Positions 7,788 through 15,636 of a stretch of DNA of 24,426 nt are shown here, piece after piece (within the stretch, counting starts at the first letter, position 1; the number at the start of each line of letters is the position of its first letter). The position numbers and the translations under genes are program-made. This DNA comes from an uncultured Microcaldota archaeon (GTDB lineage: Archaea; Micrarchaeota; Micrarchaeia; Anstonellales; Bilamarchaeaceae): NCBI GenBank assembly GCA_903835325.1, contig CAILMU010000135.1:1-24426 (forward strand), in the 5' to 3' direction. The notes beneath the pieces were generated by a model. That model ran no database searches and had not been told where the DNA came from. It saw only the letters and a list, made by a program, of their open reading frames with translations.

Positions 7788-8348
7788 CTACAGTTTCGTC
7801 TGTTCCTTCTTCTCCTTCCTGCTCCTGGAATCATCCACCACAGCGAGCCATGAGTCCCCTATCTTCATGAAATAGTTCCCGAACGTCTTCGAGAGAGAGA
7901 TGCGCATCGGGCGGAATTTCCTCTTGCTCTCTATCGCGACTATCGTATCGCGCTCGACTTTTATCATCCCGACCCGCTTCAGGCGGGGAAGCACGCGGTT
8001 GTAGAATGTAGCTTTGGAGATGCCATTGGATCGCACGAAGGAGGCTATCTCTTCCCCAGACAGAACGGTCTTTTCAGAGAGCACTGTCATGAAACCCAAC
8101 GCTATCTCGTAATATTTCGGCTGGTATCTCTTCGAGAAGATGAAATTCACGAGCTCTTCGATGTTCCATGAATTCCTTGTCATGGATTCGTTCTGGTCCT
8201 GGAATGAGCGCAGCTCGGGCGAGTCGTGGCGGGGGAGGTAGATGGACTCGGACGAAGGGACCCCACGGGAGGCGATCGATTTCTTAGGCTCCCCTGTCGC
8301 TAGGGGTTCATCCGGTGCACCGTCCGCATCTATCTGGTCTTCTGCCAT
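7788..8348 (-). CDS. Winged-helix DNA-binding regulator
   Basis: 186 residues. The first ~60 are polar and Pro/Ser/Asp-rich, likely disordered. Residues ~65-150 carry a winged helix-turn-helix: a helix with ALGFMTVLSE, then GEEIASFVRSNGISKATFYN as the helix-turn-helix, LPRLKRVGMIKVERD, and a wing IVAIESKRKF. The tail is Lys/Arg-rich. It is probably a transcription regulator; ligand and targets are unknown. An A/T-rich box (TATTATAT on the coding strand) lies ~25-35 bases before ATG 8348, and no clear Shine-Dalgarno is seen. An internal Met before TRNSWNIEEL could be an alternative start. The gene converges on the ring-nuclease-like gene with 30 bases between stops. Confidence 0.75.
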   Translation of the reverse strand: MAEDQIDADGAPDEPLATGEPKKSIASRGVPSSESIYLPRHDSPELRSFQDQNESMTRNSWNIEELVNFIFSKRYQPKYYEIALGFMTVLSEKTVLSGEEIASFVRSNGISKATFYNRVLPRLKRVGMIKVERDTIVAIESKRKFRPMRISLSKTFGNYFMKIGDSWLAVVDDSRSRKEKKEQTKL

Positions 8349-8417
8349 ACAAGAAGTAGATAGCGGTGAAAGAATATAATAGTGAGTCAGGAACGGGTAA
8401 AAAACAGGGGCGCAAGC

Positions 8418-8729
8418 TCACTGGCCGAATATGCTGCCGAAACCGGATTCCGCTTCCTCCTCTTCCTTGAGGACCTTCTCGATTATGCGCTTCTCGATAT
8501 CAGCTTTCGGGGGGGCGGCCAGGTCTTTCAGCTTCTCGTCCGCTTTCTTGATGAATTCGCTGGATGCCGACATATAGATATAGAGCTTCGTCTTGTCTTC
8601 CCCTATCGCGCTGCCGTCTTTGAGCTTGTATCCGGTGCGAGCGAAGCTCTCGTCCGCGTACGGATCGGCTTCGAGAATCTTTGTTATGTCGGCTTTCTTC
8701 TTGCTGTCGCATTCATAGACTCTGTACAT
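8418..8729 (-). CDS. Small charged protein of unknown function
   Basis: 103 residues, rich in Lys, Glu and Asp. The first ~55 residues could form a small alpha/beta domain (MYRVYECD, then TKLYIYMSAS). Residues ~60-95 are a charged helix (ADEKLKDLA, IIEKVLKEEEE), ending in SGFGSIFGQ. No family is recognised. It starts 4 bases after the upstream membrane-protein stop, with GGAGG lying inside the end of that gene, so the two form an operon. It may be a cytosolic partner of the membrane protein, which is inference from order only. Confidence 0.75.
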   Translation of the reverse strand: MYRVYECDSKKKADITKILEADPYADESFARTGYKLKDGSAIGEDKTKLYIYMSASSEFIKKADEKLKDLAAPPKADIEKRIIEKVLKEEEEAESGFGSIFGQ

Positions 8730-8733
8730 AGGA

Positions 8734-9492
8734 TCAATCCTCCTCTTTCATGACGACTGCCGGCCGGCTGGAGCCGCCTCCGCTCTCGACCATGAGGCAA
8801 AGCGCGGAGTATGCGACCGGGTATGCGAAGAATATCGTGAAAAGGTTGACGAGTGGCACGAAGTTCAGGACCCAGGTGAACGCGAATATGATATATGTCA
8901 TGAGGAAATTGATGTGCTTCCTCCTAAGGACGCTGAATCCCTGCCTCAGGGAGTTGTAGATGCTTGAGCCGCCTGAACCGGCAGCGACAAGGGCCGGGGT
9001 GAAGAGCGCGTGGATGATGAATGTTATCCCTAGTATGATCACCGCGGCCAGGATATCCATGAGCTCATAGTCGCTGAGCGCATAGACGTATAGGATTATG
9101 ATGGGCGCGCAGCAGAGGAGCCAGACGATATCGCGCAGCAATGTTATGGTGAAGAGCTTCAGCGCGCTGCGGATGGCGTATGTGTAGAATTCGACGAGGC
9201 TTATCTTCTCCCTCGCGACCGCTTTGCGATAAGCGAGCGCCAGGGCGCCGTTGAAGCCGTCGGCGAGGAACATGAATATCAGCACGACCACGGCAATCAC
9301 CACGAGCGTCGGGACAGAAGCGAGATCCACCGTGAAATTCAGCGCGGATGCCACCATGAAATAGATGAGGAACAGGGCGAACGATGCCAGCAATGAGATG
9401 GCTAGGAACAGGAGGAAAAGGAGCGATGCCCATATATAGTTGAAAGGGCGGCCCGAAAACGCGCTGAAGGCTTTTGAAAGGCTAGCGAACAA
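8734..9492 (-). CDS. Polytopic membrane protein of unknown function
   Basis: 252 residues with about six hydrophobic segments: near 18-45, 55-80, 110-135, 143-172, 195-215 and 215-240. The segments lie around a soluble loop (RKAVAREKISLVEFY) and a second polar loop (SLRQGFSVLRRKHIN). This helix-loop layout resembles DUF4013-like or GDPD-membrane-type integral proteins common in archaea; I cannot assign transport or enzymatic function. The start is TTG at 9492, chosen because GGTGAG lies about 6 bases upstream and no in-frame ATG occurs nearby. A TATA-like ATTTAAAT at 9526-9533 would give a leader of about 12 bases. It is the first gene of an operon with the 103-residue protein. Confidence 0.85.
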   Translation of the reverse strand: MFASLSKAFSAFSGRPFNYIWASLLFLLFLAISLLASFALFLIYFMVASALNFTVDLASVPTLVVIAVVVLIFMFLADGFNGALALAYRKAVAREKISLVEFYTYAIRSALKLFTITLLRDIVWLLCCAPIIILYVYALSDYELMDILAAVIILGITFIIHALFTPALVAAGSGGSSIYNSLRQGFSVLRRKHINFLMTYIIFAFTWVLNFVPLVNLFTIFFAYPVAYSALCLMVESGGGSSRPAVVMKEED

Positions 9493-9525
9493 TCCATCTC
9501 ACCGGATTTAGAACGGAAGCAAAGT

Positions 9526-9533
9526 ATTTAAAT
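9526..9533 (-). promoter_or_regulatory. TATA-like box of the membrane-protein operon
   Basis: ATTTAAAT, centred about 38 bases before the TTG start at 9492. It implies a short leader that contains the GGTGAG ribosome site. Confidence 0.45.
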
Positions 9534-9562
9534 TGAACGCAAAAGTCTGACGATAAAATACA

Positions 9563-9580
9563 TAAAAAAGGGAAAAACAA
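9563..9580 (-). terminator. T-rich terminator for the 9602-10163 gene pair
   Basis: On the minus strand this reads as two T runs (TTTTT, CCC, TTTTTT), about 20 bases past the stop at 9602. It separates the pair from the membrane-protein promoter. Confidence 0.45.
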
Positions 9581-9601
9581 GGGGATCCAGCCCTAATCCA
9601 A

Positions 9602-9937
9602 TCAAAGCTCGTACCGGTCATCCGACTTGTACAAGTCAAGCATCCTGCGGAACGATTCCGCGCCCTTCTTCCCCTCATCAGGGCCCAGCCTTAGGGGCCG
9701 CTCAGTGAGAGGGGATTCCATGAAATCCTTCTTCCCATCAGGCGCGTCTTTGGTCTTGACATCGAGCCCGCACTCTTCCCTCAGGTATTTCGCCTGGACA
9801 GGGCTCACTTCATGCAGGACGTTCACGCCGCGCCCCAAGGCTTCTGCGCCGAACGCGCGCTTGTCTTGGACCCGCACGGCCTTGCCTTCGACTTCCCGGT
9901 ATACATTATTCATCGGATTCGATAGAACACCAGCCAT
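9602..9937 (-). CDS. Small protein of unknown function
   Basis: 111 residues from ATG 9937. I chose this start because GAGGTG, which spans the stop of the upstream HTH gene, sits 6 bases before it; the GTG at 9946 lies inside that ribosome site. The protein is polar with several short helices (SPVQAKYLREECG, AESFRRMLDLYKS) and no membrane segment. No family is recognised. It is coupled to the HTH gene (stop 9948) and ends in a T-rich terminator, so the two form a compact two-gene unit. Confidence 0.7.
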   Translation of the reverse strand: MAGVLSNPMNNVYREVEGKAVRVQDKRAFGAEALGRGVNVLHEVSPVQAKYLREECGLDVKTKDAPDGKKDFMESPLTERPLRLGPDEGKKGAESFRRMLDLYKSDDRYEL

Positions 9938-9947
9938 ATGCAACACC

Positions 9948-10163
9948 TCAAACCGCTCCGTACCTGTAAAGGACCCTCCAGACGGTCATCCTGGATACCT
10001 TGAACATATCCGCCATCTCGCGCAGCGATAATGGCGAGCGCATAGCCAATGCTCGCAGTTCTTCGGTTTCATCGGCGCTGAGCCTTTTCGGCCTTCCGGA
10101 CCTGCTTCCTGGAAAATCAGCTTTTGTTCCTTCTTCGCCCGGACATCTTTCGGAAAATTCCAT
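9948..10163 (-). CDS. Hin/resolvase-like helix-turn-helix protein
   Basis: 71 residues. The C-terminal 48 residues read GRPKRLSADETEELRAL, then SLREMADMFKVSRMTVWRVL. This is the layout of the DNA-binding domain of Hin-type recombinases and of simple HTH_7 repressors: a GRP minor-groove arm followed by the helix-turn-helix. No catalytic recombinase domain precedes it; upstream in frame there is only an acidic segment and then a stop. It could be a small autoregulator of the gene it overlaps with, or the remnant of a recombinase. The start ATG lacks a clear ribosome site, so the N terminus is uncertain. Confidence 0.65.
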   Translation of the reverse strand: MEFSERCPGEEGTKADFPGSRSGRPKRLSADETEELRALAMRSPLSLREMADMFKVSRMTVWRVLYRYGAV

Positions 10164-10300
10164 CGCTTCGTCTGCTTCATCGTCGCTTTCCGATTCATCC
10201 CTGGATTTCCAAACACCCTTTCATTTTTTTTCACTCCCAGATGCAGAACACTGCCCGTTCGAGCGGCTTAGTGTCTATCTGTACATATCCGTGCAGAGAC

Positions 10301-10312
10301 AAATATATAAAG
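10301..10312 (+). promoter_or_regulatory. TATA box of the radical SAM gene
   Basis: AAATATATAAAG, a strong archaeal TATA element. It predicts transcription from about 10333, just before the ribosome site AGGGGGAT (10337-10344) and ATG 10349. The near-palindromic core could also drive the divergent HTH gene. Confidence 0.6.
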
Positions 10313-10348
10313 CGTTGTCACATTATCGGCATATCCAGGGGGATAAGC

Positions 10349-12814
10349 ATGGCATCCGTGAAATTAGAGCCGAAAACCGATATGCTATTCAAGAAAGTGA
10401 AGGGGAAGACGATACAGTGCCTCGCATGCCACCGCTATTGCACGATTCCCGATGGCAATGCCGGTTTCTGCGGCGTCCGGATGAACGAAGGCGGCAAACT
10501 CCATCTCAGCGTGTACGGGAAGCCGGCTGCGGTGTGGGTGGACCCGATAGAGAAGAAGCCGTTCTTCCATTTCCTCTCAGGGAGCACGAGCTATTCGATA
10601 GGGACTTTCGGGTGCAATTTCGCATGCAGTTTCTGCTTCACCCCGGAGAATTCAATCGTGAATGACGGCTCGATAAAAAATCTCGATGAGATGTTTGAAA
10701 GCTGCGACCAGAAAATCAGCAATACCCATGGCGACATCGGTTTCGTAAAGGACAGGAAAACCATAACAGCATCAGGTAGCAGGGAAAAAATAGCGGCGGT
10801 TTTCAAGCACCAGCACGAAGGCGATGTCCTTTCCATCAAACCCCGCCATTCACCGCCCATCACATGCACCCCAGACCACAGGTTCCTGGTCTACAGACAA
10901 GGAAAGATCGAAAAGGTTCCTGCCGGGTTGTTAAAGAAAGGCGATATGCTCACGATCCCGAAGATAAAACCAATCGGCGACAAAACGCCGCTGAATTCTG
11001 AAAAACTCCTCTCTTTCGGCGTCTCGAAGATAAAAAAAGGGAGAAAACTGGGGCGCGAAGGCCTCCTAGCGCTCATGACCCTTAAAAAATCAGGGAGGAC
11101 ATCGAGGCAGATAGGGAAGATCCTTGGCATGCATCCGGTCTATCTCAGGAAACTCATGGCTGACCTGGAAAAGAAAGGGATTGACGAGGATACTTTCTCA
11201 TATCAAAATTCCGTAACCATCAAAAATGGCAGGGCGAAATTCAAGATGGAAAAGGGGGACGGCATCCCGAAAACGATAGATATCGATGAAGAGTTGGCTG
11301 AACTTCTGGGTTATTTTTGCGCCGAAGGCAACGTCGCAAGATGCCAGGGGAGGCCGACCTCGTTCAATACCGTGTTTTCCTTCGGAAGGCATGAGAAGGA
11401 CCTGATAAAACGGACCGCATTTCTCCTAGAGAAACTATTCCAAGTAAAACCTTCTATCAGAGATAGGAGAACGACAACGACTGTCGAAGTGGGCAAATCA
11501 TCGTTGGGAGTGTTTTTCGCACTGTTGTGCGGGAACAAGGCTCACCATAAGAAGGTGCCAACGCAGATCGCCCGCTCAGAAAAAAATGTGATCCGATCAT
11601 TCGTCAGAGGATTTTTGGCAGGCGATGGATGCATCATGAAGGGTATTATCTCCTTCAATACAGTTTCGAAGAAGATGGCGATGGGATTGTACCACCTATT
11701 ACTGCTTCTGGGTTACCTGCCGAGTTACTATGAATGGAATCCCCCAGCCAGGAAGCGAATCGAAGATAGGATTGTCCGGCAGTCTACCCTTTTTTATGTC
11801 AAAATCCAGGCAGAACGATTCAGGGCGGATCTTCTTGGAAAAAAAGATTTCATCCCAAGGATAAAGAGCGAATCCAATCTGCGATTCCGTGAAACTGACA
11901 AACATTGGCTGGTCCCGATATTCAAGATTCAGAGAAAGAGGTATTCTGGACCTGTCTTCAACTGCGAAGTGGACAAAGAGCATTCATACCTTGTCAATTT
12001 CGTAGGTGTCTGCAATTGCCAGAACTGGGACATCAGCCAGGCTCCCCAGGAAGCGAGGGTACGCGATCCGGCGAAGTGGAAGGATTATTTCACGAAACTG
12101 GTGGATAGCTGCCCTGAGCTCCCTCCCGAGCAGGCCGTGGAGAACGCGCTCGCGAGCAGGAGCAAATCCATATCGTTCACATACAACGAGCCCACGATAT
12201 TCACAGAATATGCTGTAGACACGATGAAACTGGCCCATAAGAAAGGGCTGAAAGGGACGTATGTCACGAACGGCTACGAGAGCCATGAATGCTGGGACAA
12301 GATAACCGGCCTGATCGATGCGGCCAACATAGACCTCAAGGCATACAACCAGAGGTTCTACACGGAACTGGCGAAGGTGCCTCATTACGAATATGTGAAG
12401 GATTCGATCGAATACGCCAAGAAAAAGGGGATGTGGGTCGAGACGACCACGCTCATCATCCCTGGTTGGAACGACGACCTGAAAGAGCTGAAGGCCGAAG
12501 CAGAGTTCATGGCATCCGTCGACCCCGAGATGCCCTGGCATGTGACTGCCTTCCATCCGGATTACAAGATGCTGGACACTGAGGCCACGCCTCCGGAGAT
12601 CCTGGTGAAAGCGCGCGAGATAGGGAAGATGGCGGGGCTGAAATACGTCTATTGCGGGAATGTCGGGTTCGGATATTCGGATTACGAAGCGACAGACTGC
12701 CCCAAATGCGGCAAAAGGCTCGTCTCGAGGATGGGATTCTCGGTCAATGAAAACAACGTCGTGAAAGGCAGATGCAAGTTCTGCGGGACGAAGATTTCCG
12801 GGGTGTGGGAATAG
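10349..12814 (+). CDS. amrS: AmmeMemoRadiSam system radical SAM enzyme, intein-containing precursor
   Basis: The precursor has 821 residues; after intein removal the mature enzyme is 360 residues. It belongs to the radical SAM family related to pyruvate formate-lyase activating enzymes and accompanies AMMECR1 and MEMO1-like proteins. The N terminus has a Cys-rich segment (CLACHRYC, then GFCGVR). The SAM-cleaving [4Fe-4S] motif is CNFACSF plus C, with cluster cysteines at 89, 93 and 96 in the spliced protein; the intein lies exactly before the third. Then come QNWDISQAP, SFTYNEPTIF, TYVTNGY, NIDLKAYNQRFY, TTLIIPGWND and WHVTAFHPDY. The protein ends in a CPKC...CKFC zinc-ribbon-like tail. The frame is open 75 codons upstream of ATG 10349, but AGGGGGAT and the TATA box fix this start. 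Its target is not established. The partner genes follow at 14110 and 15032. Confidence 0.95.
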   Translation: MASVKLEPKTDMLFKKVKGKTIQCLACHRYCTIPDGNAGFCGVRMNEGGKLHLSVYGKPAAVWVDPIEKKPFFHFLSGSTSYSIGTFGCNFACSFCFTPENSIVNDGSIKNLDEMFESCDQKISNTHGDIGFVKDRKTITASGSREKIAAVFKHQHEGDVLSIKPRHSPPITCTPDHRFLVYRQGKIEKVPAGLLKKGDMLTIPKIKPIGDKTPLNSEKLLSFGVSKIKKGRKLGREGLLALMTLKKSGRTSRQIGKILGMHPVYLRKLMADLEKKGIDEDTFSYQNSVTIKNGRAKFKMEKGDGIPKTIDIDEELAELLGYFCAEGNVARCQGRPTSFNTVFSFGRHEKDLIKRTAFLLEKLFQVKPSIRDRRTTTTVEVGKSSLGVFFALLCGNKAHHKKVPTQIARSEKNVIRSFVRGFLAGDGCIMKGIISFNTVSKKMAMGLYHLLLLLGYLPSYYEWNPPARKRIEDRIVRQSTLFYVKIQAERFRADLLGKKDFIPRIKSESNLRFRETDKHWLVPIFKIQRKRYSGPVFNCEVDKEHSYLVNFVGVCNCQNWDISQAPQEARVRDPAKWKDYFTKLVDSCPELPPEQAVENALASRSKSISFTYNEPTIFTEYAVDTMKLAHKKGLKGTYVTNGYESHECWDKITGLIDAANIDLKAYNQRFYTELAKVPHYEYVKDSIEYAKKKGMWVETTTLIIPGWNDDLKELKAEAEFMASVDPEMPWHVTAFHPDYKMLDTEATPPEILVKAREIGKMAGLKYVYCGNVGFGYSDYEATDCPKCGKRLVSRMGFSVNENNVVKGRCKFCGTKISGVWE
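10634..12016 (+). mobile_element. Intein with LAGLIDADG homing endonuclease in the radical SAM gene
   Basis: An in-frame insert of 461 codons. It starts with Cys1 (CFTPENSIVNDG, block A) and ends in VGVCN followed by Cys+1 (block G). Block B is TCTPDHRFLV at 77-86, with Thr79-x-x-His82. Block F is VFNCEVDKEHSYLV at 441-454. The endonuclease has two dodecapeptide-like helices, LLGYFCAEG at 224-232 and FVRGFLAGDG at 323-332. A predicted helix-turn-helix lies at ~142-182 (GRTSRQIGKILGMHPVYLRK), which may add DNA contacts. The penultimate residue is Cys460 rather than the usual His. Removing the insert joins GCNFACSF to CQNWDISQ, restoring the CxxxCxxC motif perfectly. Both catalytic acidic residues (Glu231 and Asp331) are present, so homing may still be active. 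Confidence 0.95.
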
Positions 12815-12855
12815 GATGGCAGCATCGCGCCAGGGAACCGGGATCGGGTTGAAAG

Positions 12856-14043
12856 TCATCTGATGCTCTTCCCGAAAACGCGGTCCATCTCTTCCTTTAT
12901 GTTCTCAAAAATGATTTCGGATAATTCTTCAAAAGAACCAGGCAGTATCCCCCCTGCCTTGTCGATATGGCCTCCGGGTTTCTTGTTCTCCGGAACGCCG
13001 CAAATACGCCCGATCTTCCTCGCGATCTCATCGGCGCGCAGGTCGTTCTCATGCGCATCCCTGACATTCACACGAAGGGAAAGCTTGTGCAATGAAGGAG
13101 ATATCTCGCCAAGGACGCCGACAACGCTTGCCCCGATGTCACGCAGGGCGGATGAGAGGATCGCGGCAGGTTCGATTTGCGTCCGGCCGATCGCCACGAG
13201 CCGTTCGTGCAGTATGCTTTTCCGGACCATCTTCATCTCATCGATCAGCACTGACACGGTCTGGGAGGACGGCGCTGGAAATGCCACCTCCTCTATGCGG
13301 TCGCGCCTCCAACCAGATGCCTTGCGCAGGCGCTGGAATATGACGAGGCTCTGATCATCAGCCAGCTTCAGCCTCTCGCTGTCGCAGATTATGCCGGAAG
13401 CCAGGGCGAGCGCCATCCGCTCATCAATCTCGTCTTTGGGAATAATCGAAGCCAGGATCTCGCAGGCTGATATGGCCTTGATATTGATTATCTCGACATC
13501 CGCATCAGGAGACGAGCTATCCTCCCGGCCCACATCCTTCTGATGGTGGTCGATAATCATATGTATCCTGTTGCCCAATATCCTGGCTCCGGTGAGGAGC
13601 GCGAGGGAATTCGTATCAAGCACGATTATAGGGCGGTCGTCTTGCGGAGGAATACGGTCCCATCCGCATACGTCTATTCCAAGCGCCTCGATCAATCTGT
13701 CCGTATGCGGGATTTGCTGGGAAACGACGATATCGGCCCTGCATGAAGGGTATTTCGATTGGAGGAAACGCTTGATGGCATAAGCAGCCCCGAGGCCGTC
13801 GCCGTCGGGGACGTCGTGGGTTGTCAGGATGGCACCGCTGTCTTTGTAGAGATCGATGGCCCTGCGGAACCTCTCGCGGTCCCGCTCGCTCGCCATCTTG
13901 CCATGGAAAGAGCGCCTTCTTCCCTGGTTGAAGTCATTGACGAAAGCATCTTCCCTGAGCCTGACCTCTGATGGCCCGCCGGGGATTTTGCTTGGCCGAA
14001 TGATTATCGGTTTTTTGCTCTCCCGTATCCTTCCGTCTCCCAT
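12856..14043 (-). CDS. DHH-family phosphoesterase (RecJ/NrnA-like)
   Basis: 395 residues from ATG 14043. The N-terminal DHH domain has THDVPDGDGLGAA at ~75-87 (first metal motif), VLDTNS at ~141-146 (third motif Asp) and IDHHQKD at ~164-170, the DHH signature. The C-terminal third has PGGHIDKAGGILPGS, the GGH-type DHHA1 substrate motif. Such proteins hydrolyse phosphodiester bonds in single-stranded DNA, short RNAs or cyclic dinucleotides using Mn2+; which substrate applies here is unknown. A GTG start at 14061 (plus 6 residues) is the alternative. The gene lies between radical SAM and MEMO1 genes on the other strand and shares a 66-base divergent promoter region with the MEMO1-like gene. A GGDEF protein also occurs in this window, so a link to cyclic dinucleotides is possible but speculative. 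Confidence 0.9.
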   Translation of the reverse strand: MGDGRIRESKKPIIIRPSKIPGGPSEVRLREDAFVNDFNQGRRRSFHGKMASERDRERFRRAIDLYKDSGAILTTHDVPDGDGLGAAYAIKRFLQSKYPSCRADIVVSQQIPHTDRLIEALGIDVCGWDRIPPQDDRPIIVLDTNSLALLTGARILGNRIHMIIDHHQKDVGREDSSSPDADVEIINIKAISACEILASIIPKDEIDERMALALASGIICDSERLKLADDQSLVIFQRLRKASGWRRDRIEEVAFPAPSSQTVSVLIDEMKMVRKSILHERLVAIGRTQIEPAAILSSALRDIGASVVGVLGEISPSLHKLSLRVNVRDAHENDLRADEIARKIGRICGVPENKKPGGHIDKAGGILPGSFEELSEIIFENIKEEMDRVFGKSIR

Positions 14044-14068
14044 GAATATATCTATTACCACCCTATGC

Positions 14069-14092
14069 TTTATATATCCTTTTTATATTGGA
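14069..14092. promoter_or_regulatory. Divergent TATA elements between the DHH and MEMO1-like genes
   Basis: Two A/T boxes, TTTATATATC (14069-14078) and TTTTTATATTG (14082-14092). The first can serve either direction: a plus-strand transcript from about 14099 and a minus-strand transcript from about 14048. The second could give a leaderless MEMO1-like mRNA near 14110 or a minus transcript near the GTG at 14061. Confidence 0.5.
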
Positions 14093-14109
14093 ACGGAGTT
14101 ATCCGTCAT

Positions 14110-14991
14110 ATGGCGGATGATGATATCCGGATGCCTGCTGTCGCCGGCGGTTTCTACCCGTCGGACCCTGAGGAGCTGAAGGGGATGATAGAAGGATTCC
14201 TGGCCAAAGCCAAGGATATCGCTATCGACGGGAAGCTTCGCGCGCTCGTCATCCCGCACGCAGGCTATATCTATTCCGGACCGATAGCCGCATTCGGCTA
14301 CCGGCTCCTGCAGAAGCACAAGGTCGAATTCGACAAGGTGCTGATGCTCGGTCCGTCGCATTATGCAGGATTCCTGGGCGCTTGCGAATCGGGTTATTCG
14401 GCATGGGAGACGCCGCTTGGCATCGTGAAAGCGGTGAGCGTGAAGGCATCGGTTCCGGACGAGTATAGGGATATCATCCAAACCTATCCCCAGGCGCACG
14501 CCCCAGAGCATTGCCTTGAGGTCCAGCTGCCGTTCCTGCAGATTGTTTTCGGTCCGATGAAGGATTACACGGTCGCGCCGATTCTCTGCGGAGATGTGGA
14601 CCCTGAAACGCTGGCTAGCGCGCTTGCTGGTTTGGTGGATGAACGGACTCTTGTGATAGCGAGCTCTGACCTTAGCCATTATCTTCCTTATGACCAGGCT
14701 GTGAAGACAGACAGCATAGCGAACCAATCGGTCCCTTCCCTGGATATTGACCGGTTCGAGCGCGATGGGAACGCTTGCGGGAAACTCGGGATATTGACAT
14801 TGATGCATATCGCGAAGCGCAGGGGATGGAAGGGGATCCTCCTCGATTACCGCAACTCGGGCGATACTTCCGGCGACAAGAGCGGGGTCGTCGGATACGG
14901 ATGCTACGCATTCTATGAAGCCAGCGGCGGAAAAAGCGAACGGGGCGTAAAACAAGCCAGCAAGGCGAAAATCGAGAAAAAGAAGAAATGA
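14110..14991 (+). CDS. amrB: AmmeMemoRadiSam system protein B (MEMO1-like dioxygenase fold)
   Basis: 293 residues. MEMO1 proteins share the fold of class III extradiol dioxygenases and bind a metal through conserved His/Asp/Cys residues; the archaeal reaction is not established. Motifs: RMPAVAGGFYPSDPEEL at the N terminus, VIPHAGYIYSGPIAAFGY, MLGPSHYAGF, HAPEHCLEVQLPFLQ, ILCGDVDPETL, VIASSDLSHYLPYDQA and SGDKSGVVGYGCYAF. These cover the putative metal ligands (His in PHAGY, His in PSHYA, Cys in SGVVGYGCYAF). The frame has an upstream ATG at 14065, but the family normally begins right before RMPAVAG, so ATG 14110 is preferred. The last ~20 residues are a Lys-rich tail (KIEKKKK) outside the family domain. 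AMMECR1 follows after 40 bases, probably in the same transcript. Confidence 0.95.
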   Translation: MADDDIRMPAVAGGFYPSDPEELKGMIEGFLAKAKDIAIDGKLRALVIPHAGYIYSGPIAAFGYRLLQKHKVEFDKVLMLGPSHYAGFLGACESGYSAWETPLGIVKAVSVKASVPDEYRDIIQTYPQAHAPEHCLEVQLPFLQIVFGPMKDYTVAPILCGDVDPETLASALAGLVDERTLVIASSDLSHYLPYDQAVKTDSIANQSVPSLDIDRFERDGNACGKLGILTLMHIAKRRGWKGILLDYRNSGDTSGDKSGVVGYGCYAFYEASGGKSERGVKQASKAKIEKKKK

Positions 14992-15031
14992 ATCGAAAAA
15001 AGCGAAAATCGCAGTAGCGAAAAAAGGATAG

Positions 15032-15634
15032 ATGATTGGTCTTGGCGGTATTATGGCTGTGAAAAAACTCGATGTGAAAGAGCAGAGATTCCTCCTGGCG
15101 CTCGCGAGGAAATCCATAGAATATTATCTTAAGAACGGTAAGCAGATGGTCCTGGATCCGAAAGATGTGCCGTCCAAGAGGCTCATAGAGGACGGCGCAT
15201 GCTTCGTGACATTATACAAGAACGGCGGGTTGCGAGGCTGCATCGGGACGCTGGAAGCGCACCGGCCTCTCGTGATGGATGTCATCGACAACGCGGTCTG
15301 CTCTGCGTTCGGCGACCCGAGGTTCCCTGAGATGAGAGGCGATGAGCTTCCGCTCGTGAAGATATCGATATCGTTCCTCACTCCCCCTGAGAAGTTCCCG
15401 GTCAAAGACGAGAAGGATTTGCTTTCACGGCTTGATCCGAAAAAGCACGGCCTTATCATCCAGAAGGGGTATGCCAGGGCGACGTTCCTGCCGGTCGTGT
15501 GGGAGGAGCTGCCGGATAAGACAGAATTCCTCCGCCACCTGTGCATGAAGGCAGGTTTGAACCCGGACGAATGGAAGGACACCAGGTCGATGAAGTTCTT
15601 CGTGTATGAAGCGCAGGAGTTCGGGGAAGAATAA
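15032..15634 (+). CDS. amrA: AmmeMemoRadiSam system protein A (AMMECR1 domain)
   Basis: 200 residues, the single-domain length typical of archaeal AMMECR1 proteins. The hallmark LRGCIGT is at residues 66-72, followed by the conserved AVCSAFGDPRFPEM. Later segments are LVKISISFLTPPE, HGLIIQKGYARATFLPVVWEEL and FLRHLCMKAGLNPDEWKD. Its biochemical role is unknown; its constant association with MEMO1-like and radical SAM proteins suggests a shared modification or redox pathway. ATG 15053 (seven codons in) with GGCGGT just upstream is a realistic alternative start; ATG 15032 has only AAAGGA. The MEMO1-like stop lies 40 bases upstream and a run of T follows the stop. Confidence 0.95.
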   Translation: MIGLGGIMAVKKLDVKEQRFLLALARKSIEYYLKNGKQMVLDPKDVPSKRLIEDGACFVTLYKNGGLRGCIGTLEAHRPLVMDVIDNAVCSAFGDPRFPEMRGDELPLVKISISFLTPPEKFPVKDEKDLLSRLDPKKHGLIIQKGYARATFLPVVWEELPDKTEFLRHLCMKAGLNPDEWKDTRSMKFFVYEAQEFGEE

Positions 15635-15636
15635 GC

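Noticed and set aside
9986..10234. An 82-codon frame overlapping the HTH gene in another frame
   Set aside because: Its overlapping rival contains a clear helix-turn-helix; this frame has no domain and ends in an improbable Cys/Arg/Trp-rich run.
10124..10348. A 75-codon upstream extension of the radical SAM frame
   Set aside because: The TATA box (10301-10312) lies inside it, the ribosome site AGGGGGAT points to ATG 10349, and the extra residues match nothing in the family.
11984..12859. Minus-strand frame of 291 codons opposite the radical SAM gene
   Set aside because: It mirrors the conserved C-terminal extein and shows no protein-like domain.
14083..15117. Long minus-strand frame of 344 codons opposite the MEMO1-like gene
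   Set aside because: It is antisense to a certain gene, has no recognisable motif and no ribosome site; long antisense frames are common in G/C-rich coding DNA.
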